From: CAYHHI01 sp964356335 | GTDB lineage: Bacteria; Arandabacterota; Arandabacteria; Arandabacterales; Arandabacteraceae | Direction: 5' to 3' | Assembly (NCBI GenBank): GCA_964356335.1 | Contig: CAYHHI010000027.1 | Location: 1-41,356 of the forward strand | Length of the DNA stretch: 41,356 nucleotides | Shown: positions 25,053-32,499 of the stretch, piece by piece | Position numbering within the stretch: the stretch's first letter is position 1 | How the letters are laid out: each line of letters begins with the position of its first letter | Translations under genes and position numbers: made by a program | Notes under the pieces: generated by a model | Seen by the model: only the letters and a program-made list of their open reading frames with translations | The model's database searches: none | What the model was told of the DNA's origin: nothing

Positions 25053-26761
25053 TTGCTTTCCACGGCTTCACTCACCCGGTTGGCAGACGGCCTGGCAGGT
25101 AGCCTCGAGATGCCTTCTTGCCTCGCCGTTTCCTTCCAGCGGCTGGTTCCGGCGGTCACCTTATGTTTGGGGACTCTCTTTGAATGCAGGTGATCTATTG
25201 CCGCGGCGATCAGAGCCACCTCAATCGGCACCTTGCGGCGCTCCAGCCCAGCTCTGGCCGAATAGTGTTCATCGATGTAAGCGGTGTTGAAAGTGCCTCG
25301 CCTGAAGTTATCGTCCCTCATAACCCAGATGTGGAATGGGATGGTTGTCTCAATCCCCTCGATAACATACTCCTCAAGCGCCCTTAGCATCCTGGCCAAC
25401 GCTTCGTCTCTAGTCTCGCCCCAGGTGATCACCTTGGCTATCAGGGGATCATAATAGACGGGAACATTATAGCCTTCGTAGATATAGTTTTCAATTCTCA
25501 CCCAGGGGCCTTCGGGGTTGCGAAGGCGCCTTATCTTGCCGAGCGACGGCAAAAAATTGTTCCTTGGGTCTTCCGCATAGATGCGGCACTCTATTGCCGA
25601 TCCGCGACGCTTCACATCTTCCTGGCGGATTGAGAGCGGGAAACCCGAGGCGATTCTGATTTGCTCTTTAACAATGTCAATCCCCGTCGTAAGCTCAGTG
25701 ACGGGATGCTCCACCTGGAGGCGCGTGTTCATCTCCAGGAAGTAGAACTTGGATTTCTGGTCGAAAAGGAATTCGACTGTCCCCGCGTTTCGGTAGTTTG
25801 CGGCCTTGGCGGCTGCTACTGCGGTCTCGCCAAGGCCTTCACGCTGGGCGTCACCAATGGCAGGGGAGGGAGACTCCTCGATCAGTTTCTGATACCGCCT
25901 CTGGATAGAGCACTCGCGCTCTCCTAGATAGACCACGTTGCCGTAATTGTCAGCCAGAATCTGGACCTCTATGTGACGAGGCCTTTCGATGTATTTCTCG
26001 ATGAAAACCGCGGGACTGCCAAAAGATGATTGCGCCTCGCCCTCGGCCGCCTTGAGTGCCTGCCTCATCTTGCCCGCATTTCTTACGATGCGCATGCCTT
26101 TGCCGCCCCCGCCTGCCGAGGCCTTGAGGATCACGGGATAGCCGATCTCGGCCGCGCTCTTCAGGGCATCTTTGGCCTCTGACACGACGCCGTCGCTGCC
26201 GGGTATCACCGGAACGCCGGAGGCCCGCATTATGGTCCTTGCCTCGGTCTTGAGTCCCATTGCCCTTATGGACTCGCTCGAAGGCCCGATGAAAACAATG
26301 CCCGCCTCCTCGCATGCGCTCGCGAAGGCGTAGCTCTCCGCGAGAAATCCGTACCCGGGATGAATGGCCTGGCAGCCCGTCTGCTTGGCGACTTCCATAA
26401 TTCTGGGGATATTGAGGTAACTCCGGGCTGCCGGTGACGGCCCGATATGGTAAGCCTCGTCGGCGAACATTATGTGAGAGGACATCCTGTCGGCCTCGGA
26501 GAAGACGGAGACCGAAGCGATATCCATCTCTCTTAAGGCCCGAAGCACGCGGATGGCGATCTCGCCGCGGTTGGCGACCAGAACCTTGTCGAAGAGCTTC
26601 GCCTCGCGCACGTGAGGCTCACTTCGCTGCCGCTTACCCTTGGGCCTCCGCAACCGAGACTTGATCGGCTGTCGCTCCCGCTGCCGAGGCTTGGCCGACC
26701 GCCGGCCTCGCCCTCCCGGCTTCTCGGATCTTGCCTCTCTTCCTTTGCGTTGGCTCCTCAC
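25049..26761 (-). CDS. pccA: Biotin carboxylase subunit of propionyl/acetyl-CoA carboxylase
   Basis: A 570-residue ATP-grasp biotin carboxylase. The family begins at 'FDKVLVANRGEIAIRVLRA' (residue ~57). Also seen are 'YGFLAESYAFA', the ATP-binding glycine loop 'KASAGGGGKGMRIV', and 'FLEMNTRLQVEHPVTE'. It carboxylates the carrier biotin using bicarbonate and ATP. The GTG at 26761 has AGGAG about 11 bases upstream and adds ~55 very basic residues before the conserved domain. A later GTG at 26611 would give a conventional N-terminus but has a poor ribosome site. It lies 14 bases from the carboxyltransferase gene and overlaps the carrier gene by 4 bases. Confidence 0.92.
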   Translation of the reverse strand: MRSQRKGREARSEKPGGRGRRSAKPRQRERQPIKSRLRRPKGKRQRSEPHVREAKLFDKVLVANRGEIAIRVLRALREMDIASVSVFSEADRMSSHIMFADEAYHIGPSPAARSYLNIPRIMEVAKQTGCQAIHPGYGFLAESYAFASACEEAGIVFIGPSSESIRAMGLKTEARTIMRASGVPVIPGSDGVVSEAKDALKSAAEIGYPVILKASAGGGGKGMRIVRNAGKMRQALKAAEGEAQSSFGSPAVFIEKYIERPRHIEVQILADNYGNVVYLGERECSIQRRYQKLIEESPSPAIGDAQREGLGETAVAAAKAANYRNAGTVEFLFDQKSKFYFLEMNTRLQVEHPVTELTTGIDIVKEQIRIASGFPLSIRQEDVKRRGSAIECRIYAEDPRNNFLPSLGKIRRLRNPEGPWVRIENYIYEGYNVPVYYDPLIAKVITWGETRDEALARMLRALEEYVIEGIETTIPFHIWVMRDDNFRRGTFNTAYIDEHYSARAGLERRKVPIEVALIAAAIDHLHSKRVPKHKVTAGTSRWKETARQEGISRLPARPSANRVSEAVESK

Positions 26762-26775
26762 GCTTTGGCTGTCTC

Positions 26776-28338
26776 CTATAGCGGGATGTTATCGTGCTTC
26801 TTGTGGGGCAAGGACTGGCGCTTGCCCATAAGCATCTCAAGAGCCGTTATGATCGAGGGCCGGGTCTCTGACGGCACAATCACGTCATCGATATAGCCGA
26901 GGGAAGCTGCTATGTATGGATTCGAGAACTTGGCCTCGTACTCGTCGATGAAGGTCTGCCGAACCTTTTCGGGATCCGCGGCTTTCTCGATTTCCCTGCG
27001 GTAGATGATGCCAACGGCGCCATCGGAGCCCATGACCGCAAGCTCTGCCGTTGGCCACGCTATATTGTAATCGCCTCTTATGTGCCGCGATGACATGACA
27101 TCGTAGGCGCCCCCATAAGCCTTTCTCGTGATAACGGTTATCTTGGGGACCGTGGCCTCGCAGTAAGCAAACAGGAGCTTGGCGCCGTGCTTGATGATGC
27201 CGCCATACTCCTGCTCGGTGCCAGGCAGGAAGCCCGGCACATCTTCGAAGGTTACGAGCGGTATGTTGAAAGCATCACAGAAGCGCACGAATCTTGCTCC
27301 CTTCAGGGAGGAGGCGATGTCGAGGGTTCCAGCCAGCACTTTGGGCTGCTGAGCGACGATGCCGACGGGGATGCCGTTGAGCCTTGCAAACCCGACGATT
27401 AGGTTTCTTGCGTATTGGCCGTGCACCTCGAAGAAATCACCATCATCCACCACAAGACGGAGCACCTCGAGCATGTCATAAGCCTTCGCCGGCGAATCGG
27501 GGATAATCTCATCGAGCCTTGCTTCCATTCTATCTGGCCTGTCGGCGGGCGTTATCCTCGGAGGGTCATCGAGATTGTTCTGAGGCAGAAAGCTCAGCAG
27601 CTTCTTCATGCGAGCCAGGCAGTCATATTCGTCCTCGCACATGAAATGGGCAACACCGCTCTTGGTCGCGTGGGTAAGGGCGCCGCCCAATTCTTCGAAG
27701 CTCACGTCCTCTCCTGTCACAGATTTTATGACATTCGGCCCTGTTATGAACATGTGGCTCGTGCCCTTTACCATGAAGATGAAGTCGGTGATTGCAGGCG
27801 AGTAGACGGCTCCGCCGGCGCACGGACCAAGCACCGCCGAAATCTGAGGGACCACACCTGACGCGTACGTGTTTCTCAGAAAGACATCGGCGTAGCCTCC
27901 GAGGCTCGCGACCCCTTCCTGGATGCGTGCCCCCCCGGAGTCATTCAGTCCGATTATGGGCGCCCCGTTCTCCATAGCGAGGTCCATGACCTGGCAGATC
28001 TTCTTGGCATTCATCTCCCCCATGGTGCCGCCGAAGACCGTGAATTGCTGGGCAAAGATGAACACGCGTCTGCCGTTTATAGTGCCGTGGCCGGAAACCA
28101 CTCCGTCGCCGACGATCTTCTTCTCCGGCATACCGAAATCCTCGCAGCGGTGGGTAACGAAGATGCCAAGTTCCTGGAAACTGCCTTCATCGAGTAGGAG
28201 ATTGATTCTCTCTCGCGCTGAGAGCTTGCCTGCCTTGTGGAGCTCTTCTATTTTCGCTGTGCCGGCACCGAGATTGACCTTCTCTTTCTTGTCTTTGAGT
28301 CCATCGATTTTGTCGCGGGTCGTCCTATGCACGGGCAT
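26776..28338 (-). CDS. pccB: Propionyl-CoA carboxylase beta (carboxyltransferase) subunit
   Basis: A 520-residue carboxyltransferase of the usual size. Motifs include 'KLSARERINLLLDEGSFQEL', 'LNDSGGARIQEGVASLGGY', 'VSRVSAVLGPCAGGAVYSPA'-type 'AVLGPCAGGAVYSPA' and 'DVPGFLPGTEQEYGGIIKHG'. The Asp in 'AYGGAYDVMSS' matches the position that favours propionyl-CoA over acetyl-CoA in characterised enzymes, so propionyl-CoA is the likely substrate. ATG at 28338 follows GGGAGG with 6 bases of spacing. It is the first gene of the operon that continues with biotin carboxylase, carrier, mutase and epimerase, i.e. the methylmalonyl-CoA route from propionyl-CoA to succinyl-CoA. Confidence 0.95.
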   Translation of the reverse strand: MPVHRTTRDKIDGLKDKKEKVNLGAGTAKIEELHKAGKLSARERINLLLDEGSFQELGIFVTHRCEDFGMPEKKIVGDGVVSGHGTINGRRVFIFAQQFTVFGGTMGEMNAKKICQVMDLAMENGAPIIGLNDSGGARIQEGVASLGGYADVFLRNTYASGVVPQISAVLGPCAGGAVYSPAITDFIFMVKGTSHMFITGPNVIKSVTGEDVSFEELGGALTHATKSGVAHFMCEDEYDCLARMKKLLSFLPQNNLDDPPRITPADRPDRMEARLDEIIPDSPAKAYDMLEVLRLVVDDGDFFEVHGQYARNLIVGFARLNGIPVGIVAQQPKVLAGTLDIASSLKGARFVRFCDAFNIPLVTFEDVPGFLPGTEQEYGGIIKHGAKLLFAYCEATVPKITVITRKAYGGAYDVMSSRHIRGDYNIAWPTAELAVMGSDGAVGIIYRREIEKAADPEKVRQTFIDEYEAKFSNPYIAASLGYIDDVIVPSETRPSIITALEMLMGKRQSLPHKKHDNIPL

Positions 28339-28374
28339 CGCGTACCTCCCGATTGAGTTCGTGAGTCAACAAGA

Positions 28375-28405
28375 TTTCCAGCCTGCACGACCGTTGGGCT
28401 GGAAA
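28375..28405. promoter_or_regulatory. 9-bp perfect inverted repeat upstream of pccB
   Basis: TTTCCAGCC (28375-28383) and GGCTGGAAA (28397-28405) form a perfect 9-bp inverted repeat with a 13-base centre. It lies about 37 bases upstream of the pccB ATG and downstream of the suggested promoter, so it could be an operator for a dimeric repressor or a leader hairpin. Confidence 0.6.
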
Positions 28406-28457
28406 GCTTATCTGGTGGTCGTTATGTGCATTGAGGTTGAAGAACCTCTTGGTATCT

Positions 28458-28487
28458 AGCGTACATGGCTTGGAGGCGTGAAGTCAA
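28458..28487 (-). promoter_or_regulatory. candidate promoter of pccB operon
   Basis: On the minus strand TTGACT (28482-28487) is followed after 18 bases by TACGCT (28458-28463). The -35 is good and the -10 weak. Position relative to pccB and the inverted repeat is sensible, but the match alone is modest. Confidence 0.35.
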
Positions 28488-28565
28488 TCGGTTTTTGGGA
28501 TTGCGCTCGAGCCCGACAGCGGCTCAGCACCGACATACGGCGGTCGCGAGGGCTGGCCTTCGGCT

Positions 28566-28850
28566 CAGAACTACATTCGCCTTCGGTTCCAACCCTCGCT
28601 GCCGCCATAGAGGGGGGGAGTAGTGACTCGACGCCCTCAGAACTACATTCGCCTTCGGCCCAGCCCTCGCTACCACCTTAGGGTGGGGGAGCATCGGCTC
28701 AGCGTCCCTACTGGTTGGTCGCGATGGCTGGCCTGCGGCTCAGAACTACATTCGCCTTCGGCCCAGCCCTCGCTACTACCTTAGGGTGGGGGAGTATCGG
28801 CTCAGCGTCCCTACTGGTTGGTCGCGATGGCTGGCCTGCGGCTCAGAACT
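28566..28850. repeat. 103-bp tandem repeat array, left part
   Basis: The sequence CAGAACTACATTCGCCTTCGG begins at 28566, 28638, 28741, and in part at 28844 where the assembly gap cuts it. Units 28638-28740 and 28741-28843 are both 103 bases and differ at two positions; the first copy is a shorter, diverged unit of 72. Within each unit a GCGA-GGCTGG arm and a CCAGCC-TCGC arm are inversely complementary, and CCACC-TTAG-GGTGG forms a small hairpin. The array lies between the Cys-rich gene and the pccB promoter. No coding sequence is supported here. Confidence 0.85.
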
Positions 28851-28950
28851 NNNNNNNNNNNNNNNNNNNNNNNNNNNNNNNNNNNNNNNNNNNNNNNNNN
28901 NNNNNNNNNNNNNNNNNNNNNNNNNNNNNNNNNNNNNNNNNNNNNNNNNN
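28851..28950. other. assembly gap (100 N) inside the repeat array
   Basis: One hundred undetermined bases. The base before the gap ends the string CAGAACT and the base after it continues ACATTCGCC, which is exactly how the repeat reads without a break. The gap length is probably a placeholder, and the true number of repeat units is unknown. Confidence 0.98.
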
Positions 28951-29091
28951 ACATTCGCCTTCGGCCCAGCCCTCGCTACCACCACATGGCGAAGGAGTGG
29001 GGTCCGATTTGGATGGAATGGAGTCCTAACCGACGAGAAAGTCCCGCGATATGATCTATCGATGTGCTTCGGTATGTCTGCCTAGATATCC
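28951..29091. repeat. right end of tandem repeat array and spacer
   Basis: Bases 28951-28983 continue the repeat (ACATTCGCCTTCGGCCCAGC and on to TACCACC). After that the sequence becomes unique and runs to the stop codon of the Cys-rich gene at 29092. I see no gene or clear terminator in the unique part. Confidence 0.6.
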
Positions 29092-29850
29092 CTACTTGGT
29101 CAGGGGACAGGTAGACCCACAGGCTGCTTTACTAGGGCAGGCCTGGGTAACTGTGAAGTTGCCACTAGGCGCAACCGCAGAGGTCGTACCGGCAGACTTC
29201 CCAGTGCCCCCACACTTACCTCCACACTTGCCTGCGCCACCGCCCTTACCACCGCAAGCGCCCACTGTCATACCCTGGCACGCGCCACCTGCTGCCATCC
29301 CTTGGCAGGCTGCGGATTTCATCATGGGGCACCCGCCTGCGCCCATAGCCTGGCGGGTTCCGCTCTGCATTGCCGGGCAGGCAGCACCACCCATACCCTG
29401 GGACGCTCCGCCCTTCGTCCCCTGGCAAGTCATGTCAGACATCCCCGGACAGGCCCCGCCCTTCATTCCGGGGCATGCTCCTGCACCCTTCGGGCATATG
29501 CAGTTACCGGCGTTCGGGCACTTGCCATCCTTCAGACTCGGACACCCGTCCGGACAGCACGCGGGATTCGGCGGACAGGCTTGGCCCTGCGCAGTAATGC
29601 ATTTGCCGTCTCTGAAGTTTGGACATCTCTGACAGTCCTGCGGGTTACAGTCCGACCGGCAGCCCGATCCAGCACTCGCGGCCTGGGCCGCTTGGTCATA
29701 TATGTTCGTGGCGGCGGCCAGATCTATCGGGGCCTCCGAACTATGAGGCTTTGAGAATGGGGCGGCGCCTTGCACATAGGCATAGGCCATCCAGGCAGTA
29801 AGTCCAACGACCACGGTCAGGGAACATATCAATATGATGCGACGCTTCAC
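29092..29850 (-). CDS. Secreted/anchored Cys-Met-Gly-rich protein
   Basis: A 252-residue protein with no family I recognise. The N-terminus 'MKRRIILICSLTVVVGLTAW' is a signal peptide or membrane anchor. GTG at 29850 follows AAGGAGGAG, a near-perfect ribosome site; longer starts lack one. After residue 60 there are 25 cysteines. Residues ~64-125 contain repeats of the type 'CPNFRDGKC' and 'CPSLKDGKC'. Residues ~126-200 are a run of C-P/Q-G-M units ('CPGMKGGA', 'CPGMSDMT', 'CQGMAAGGA', 'CQGMTVGA') rich in Met and Gly, then 'CGGKCGG'. The composition suggests soft-metal (copper or silver) binding or disulfide cross-linking in the periplasm or outside; this is inference from composition. It has its own promoter. 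Confidence 0.75.
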   Translation of the reverse strand: MKRRIILICSLTVVVGLTAWMAYAYVQGAAPFSKPHSSEAPIDLAAATNIYDQAAQAASAGSGCRSDCNPQDCQRCPNFRDGKCITAQGQACPPNPACCPDGCPSLKDGKCPNAGNCICPKGAGACPGMKGGACPGMSDMTCQGTKGGASQGMGGAACPAMQSGTRQAMGAGGCPMMKSAACQGMAAGGACQGMTVGACGGKGGGAGKCGGKCGGTGKSAGTTSAVAPSGNFTVTQACPSKAACGSTCPLTK

Positions 29851-29893
29851 TTGACTCCTCCTTATGTTGGTGGGTTCACAACGTAACGCCATA

Positions 29894-29922
29894 AGTATAT
29901 ATGAAAGCCGCCTTCTTGACAA
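29894..29922 (-). promoter_or_regulatory. sigma70-type promoter of the Cys-rich gene
   Basis: On the minus strand TTGTCA (29917-29922) and TATACT (29894-29899) are spaced by 17 bases. The start codon at 29850 is about 37 bases from the expected transcription start. This is one of the best promoter matches in the window. Confidence 0.65.
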
Positions 29923-30125
29923 ACTAAATCGTACAGGCGAGGCGGGAAGTTGAGGCCGTTTTGCGCCAATGGAGTCGGCGCGCCACATCCCGCATCCACA
30001 GGTGTGTTCTGCCTGTCAGGCTTCGCTTGCGAGAGGCCCTGTGCGGGCAAGGGCTGAGGGTGGGGGGACTTGATGTGGCTTTGGGCATGGGAGGGTTAAG
30101 CACTGGTGCAGCACGCCAGAATGGT

Positions 30126-30154
30126 TTGACAAGAGCCCACGCGGTGTGTTATCT
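30126..30154 (+). promoter_or_regulatory. sigma70-type promoter of dehydrogenase-buk-crotonase operon
   Basis: TTGACA (30126-30131, perfect -35) and TTATCT (30149-30154) are separated by 17 bases. Transcription would start near 30161, about 48 bases before the ATG at 30209. Confidence 0.65.
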
Positions 30155-30208
30155 CTCTCATGAAATCAAGGCGGGCTCGCTTTTACCTTCAGGTTCTCCG
30201 GAGGAATG

Positions 30209-31297
30209 ATGGCGGTCTTCGATTTGATGGATGAGCATGGGCACGAAGAGGTCATGTTCTGCTACAACAGCACAACGGGCCTCCGGGCCATCATAGCTGT
30301 TCATGACACGACTCTGGGACCAGCCCTTGGCGGCACGCGGATGTGGAACTACAAATCGGAAGCCGAGGCCTTGAAGGATGCCCTGCGGCTCTCGCGCAGC
30401 ATGACCTATCAGGCTGCAGTCGCGGATTGCGACACCGGAGGGGGCAAGGCGGTTCTATGGGGTGACCCCTTCAAGGACAAAAGCGAGGCCTACTTTCGAG
30501 CCTTCGGCAGGTTCGTTGAGGGCTTGAGGGGGCGATTCATCACATATGGGGATCTCGGAACCACTGATCGAGACTTGAGGTACATCAGGCGCGAAACCGA
30601 CCATGTCGCGCCCTTCGTCACGACAACGACCGGGGCCAGTGACGGAGCAAGGGTCACGGCCTACGGCGTCCTGTGCGGCATGAAAGCCTGCTGCAAGATG
30701 GTGTTCGGAGTGTCGTCCGTCGCCGGCAAGCGGGTCGTGATCCAGGGTGTCGGGGAGGTCGGCAGGCAGCTTGCCCGCTACTTGAGCCGTGAGGGCGCGA
30801 CCCTAGCCATAACCGACATTGTCTATGATGCCATGAAAAGGGTGCAGGACGAAATTCCGGAAGTGGATATCGTTCGGCCAGAAGAGCTCTTCGATTGTAA
30901 GTGCGACATATTCTCGCCCTGCGCCGTGGGCGGCGTGATCAACAGAGGCAACATCGACAATCTCAAGTGCAAGATAGTTGCCGGAGCGGCTTACAACGTC
31001 CTGGAGTCTGACGAGATAGGGGACCTACTGCACTCGAAAGGAATCCTCTATGCTCCGGATTTTGTTATAGGTGCGGGAGAGATCTTCCAGAGTGCCGATA
31101 AGATGAGGCCGGCCACCGAGAAGGAAGCTTTCGAGAGGGCCGAAGAGATCTTCGACATGCTTGTTAGGGTGTTTGAGCGGGCGCGGCGAGAGCGCATCGC
31201 GCCTTTCAGGGCCGCTTACAAGATGGCCGGCGAGAGGATAGAAAAGGTTGGGAGGGTGAGGACGATTCTGTGCAAGCCAAGAGAGTTGGGGCTGTAA
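30209..31297 (+). CDS. Leu/Glu/Phe/Val dehydrogenase family protein, divergent active site
   Basis: A 362-residue protein aligned throughout with leucine dehydrogenases: 'TTLGPALGGTRMW', 'DTGGGKAVLWGDP' with the catalytic Lys at 80, 'GDLGTT' with Asp 115, and the NAD site 'IQGVGEVG' (~179-185) ending at D203. These enzymes deaminate branched-chain amino acids to 2-oxo acids. Several substrate-site residues differ from the Bacillus enzyme as I remember it: the Lys of 'MTYK' is Gln 68, the first Asn of 'AANN' is Tyr 262, and the Asn of 'VINAGG' is Gly. Catalysis may be kept while substrate recognition is changed, or the protein may have another job. ATG 30209 is favoured over ATG 30206, which is only one base from GGAGG. 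Confidence 0.83.
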   Translation: MAVFDLMDEHGHEEVMFCYNSTTGLRAIIAVHDTTLGPALGGTRMWNYKSEAEALKDALRLSRSMTYQAAVADCDTGGGKAVLWGDPFKDKSEAYFRAFGRFVEGLRGRFITYGDLGTTDRDLRYIRRETDHVAPFVTTTTGASDGARVTAYGVLCGMKACCKMVFGVSSVAGKRVVIQGVGEVGRQLARYLSREGATLAITDIVYDAMKRVQDEIPEVDIVRPEELFDCKCDIFSPCAVGGVINRGNIDNLKCKIVAGAAYNVLESDEIGDLLHSKGILYAPDFVIGAGEIFQSADKMRPATEKEAFERAEEIFDMLVRVFERARRERIAPFRAAYKMAGERIEKVGRVRTILCKPRELGL

Positions 31298-31334
31298 AGG
31301 TGTGACTTGAGGCCTGAGGGTGTCTGGTGGATCG

Positions 31335-32465
31335 ATGACAGCAAGACGTGACAAAGAGAAGCCGGAGAACGGGCATGACTTCAGGGTTCTTGCGATAAAC
31401 CCTGGCTCGACCTCAACCAAGATAGGCGTGTTTGATGGAGAGGAGTCCATATTTGAGGAGGTCATCCGGCATTCTGATCTGGACCTTGTAAACTTCGAGA
31501 AAACCTGGGATCAGTACGAGTTTCGGAAGCGAACCATAATCGAGGCACTTCAGCAACATGGGATAGAGCTGAATTCGCTTTCGGCTGTGGTCGGCAGGGG
31601 CGGGCTTCTGCGCCCTGTGGTGAGCGGGACGTACGAAGTCAATGAGCTTATGATTGACGACAGCCGCGTGGGTTATCAGGGCGAACACGTTGCCAACCTG
31701 GGGCCTGTGCTTGCCTTTGGGATAGGTTGGGATCTTGGGATTCCAGCCTATATGGTTGACCCGCCGAGCGTTGATGAATTCGAGCCTCTCGCCCGGCTGT
31801 CGGGGCACAAGGAGATACCGCGGCGGAGCCTGGGGCATGCGCTCAATATCAAGGCGACGGCTCGGCTGGCAGCGGAGAAGATGGGTAAGCGCCTCGATGA
31901 GGTGAATCTCATCGTGGCTCATCTGGGTGGTGGCATTTCGGTGTGTCCCTTGAAGAAGGGCCGTATGATTGACGTGAACGATGCCAACAGCGGCGGGCCT
32001 TTCTCGCCTGAGCGTTCGGGTACGGTGCCCACGTTGGGACTCGTTGATTACATCTTTGAGAACAAGCTCTCCAGAGATGATATCAAGCGGGAACTAGTCG
32101 GCAAAGGCGGACTGGTCTCCTACCTCGGTGTGAACTCCGCCCAGGCGGTTGAGGACATGATTGCGGGCGGGGATGAGAATGCAAGGCTGGTCTACGAAGC
32201 CATGGCCTATCAGATTGCCAAGGAGATCGGGGCGATGGCAACTGTGCTAGAAGGCGAAGTTGATGCCATCATACTCACGGGTGGGCTGTCGGGAAGCAAG
32301 ATGCTCACTGATTGGATAAAGGAGCGGGTGCGGTTCATTGCTGACGTCCAGGCATATCCCGGTGAAGATGAGTTGAGAGCACTCCTGCTTGGCTCATTGA
32401 GAGTGCTGCGAGGCATTGAGAAAGCCAAGACATATCCAGAGTCCGTTGAGACAATGCCGCTGTGA
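31335..32465 (+). CDS. buk: Butyrate kinase / branched-chain fatty acid kinase
   Basis: A 376-residue acetate-kinase-superfamily enzyme. 'LAINPGSTSTKIGVF' is the first nucleotide-binding loop; 'VVGRGGLLRPV', 'SLGHALNIKATAR', 'VAHLGGGISV' and 'DANSGGPFSPERSGTVPT' are family-specific. It transfers phosphate between butyryl- or isobutyryl-phosphate and ADP, giving ATP by substrate-level phosphorylation, or the reverse. ATG 31335 is used; GTG 31320 is possible. It starts 37 bases after the dehydrogenase. The partner phosphotransbutyrylase is not in the window. Confidence 0.92.
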   Translation: MTARRDKEKPENGHDFRVLAINPGSTSTKIGVFDGEESIFEEVIRHSDLDLVNFEKTWDQYEFRKRTIIEALQQHGIELNSLSAVVGRGGLLRPVVSGTYEVNELMIDDSRVGYQGEHVANLGPVLAFGIGWDLGIPAYMVDPPSVDEFEPLARLSGHKEIPRRSLGHALNIKATARLAAEKMGKRLDEVNLIVAHLGGGISVCPLKKGRMIDVNDANSGGPFSPERSGTVPTLGLVDYIFENKLSRDDIKRELVGKGGLVSYLGVNSAQAVEDMIAGGDENARLVYEAMAYQIAKEIGAMATVLEGEVDAIILTGGLSGSKMLTDWIKERVRFIADVQAYPGEDELRALLLGSLRVLRGIEKAKTYPESVETMPL

Positions 32466-32499
32466 AACGGTTGGGGTAATACACGCACGGAGGTAAGAG

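Larger units (their letters stand above)
29851..30208. other. divergent intergenic region
   Basis: This gap holds two promoters, one for the Cys-rich gene (minus) and one for the dehydrogenase gene (plus). Between them, roughly 29923-30125, I see only GC-rich unique sequence without a supported gene. Confidence 0.6.

Noticed and set aside
28566..28990. CRISPR-like array
   Set aside because: The units are 103 bases long and adjacent, with no unique spacers between repeats, and no cas genes are near.
30209..30300. Riboswitch in the leader of the dehydrogenase operon or before the mutase
   Set aside because: The leaders are short and no conserved riboswitch core, such as a cobalamin box, can be seen.
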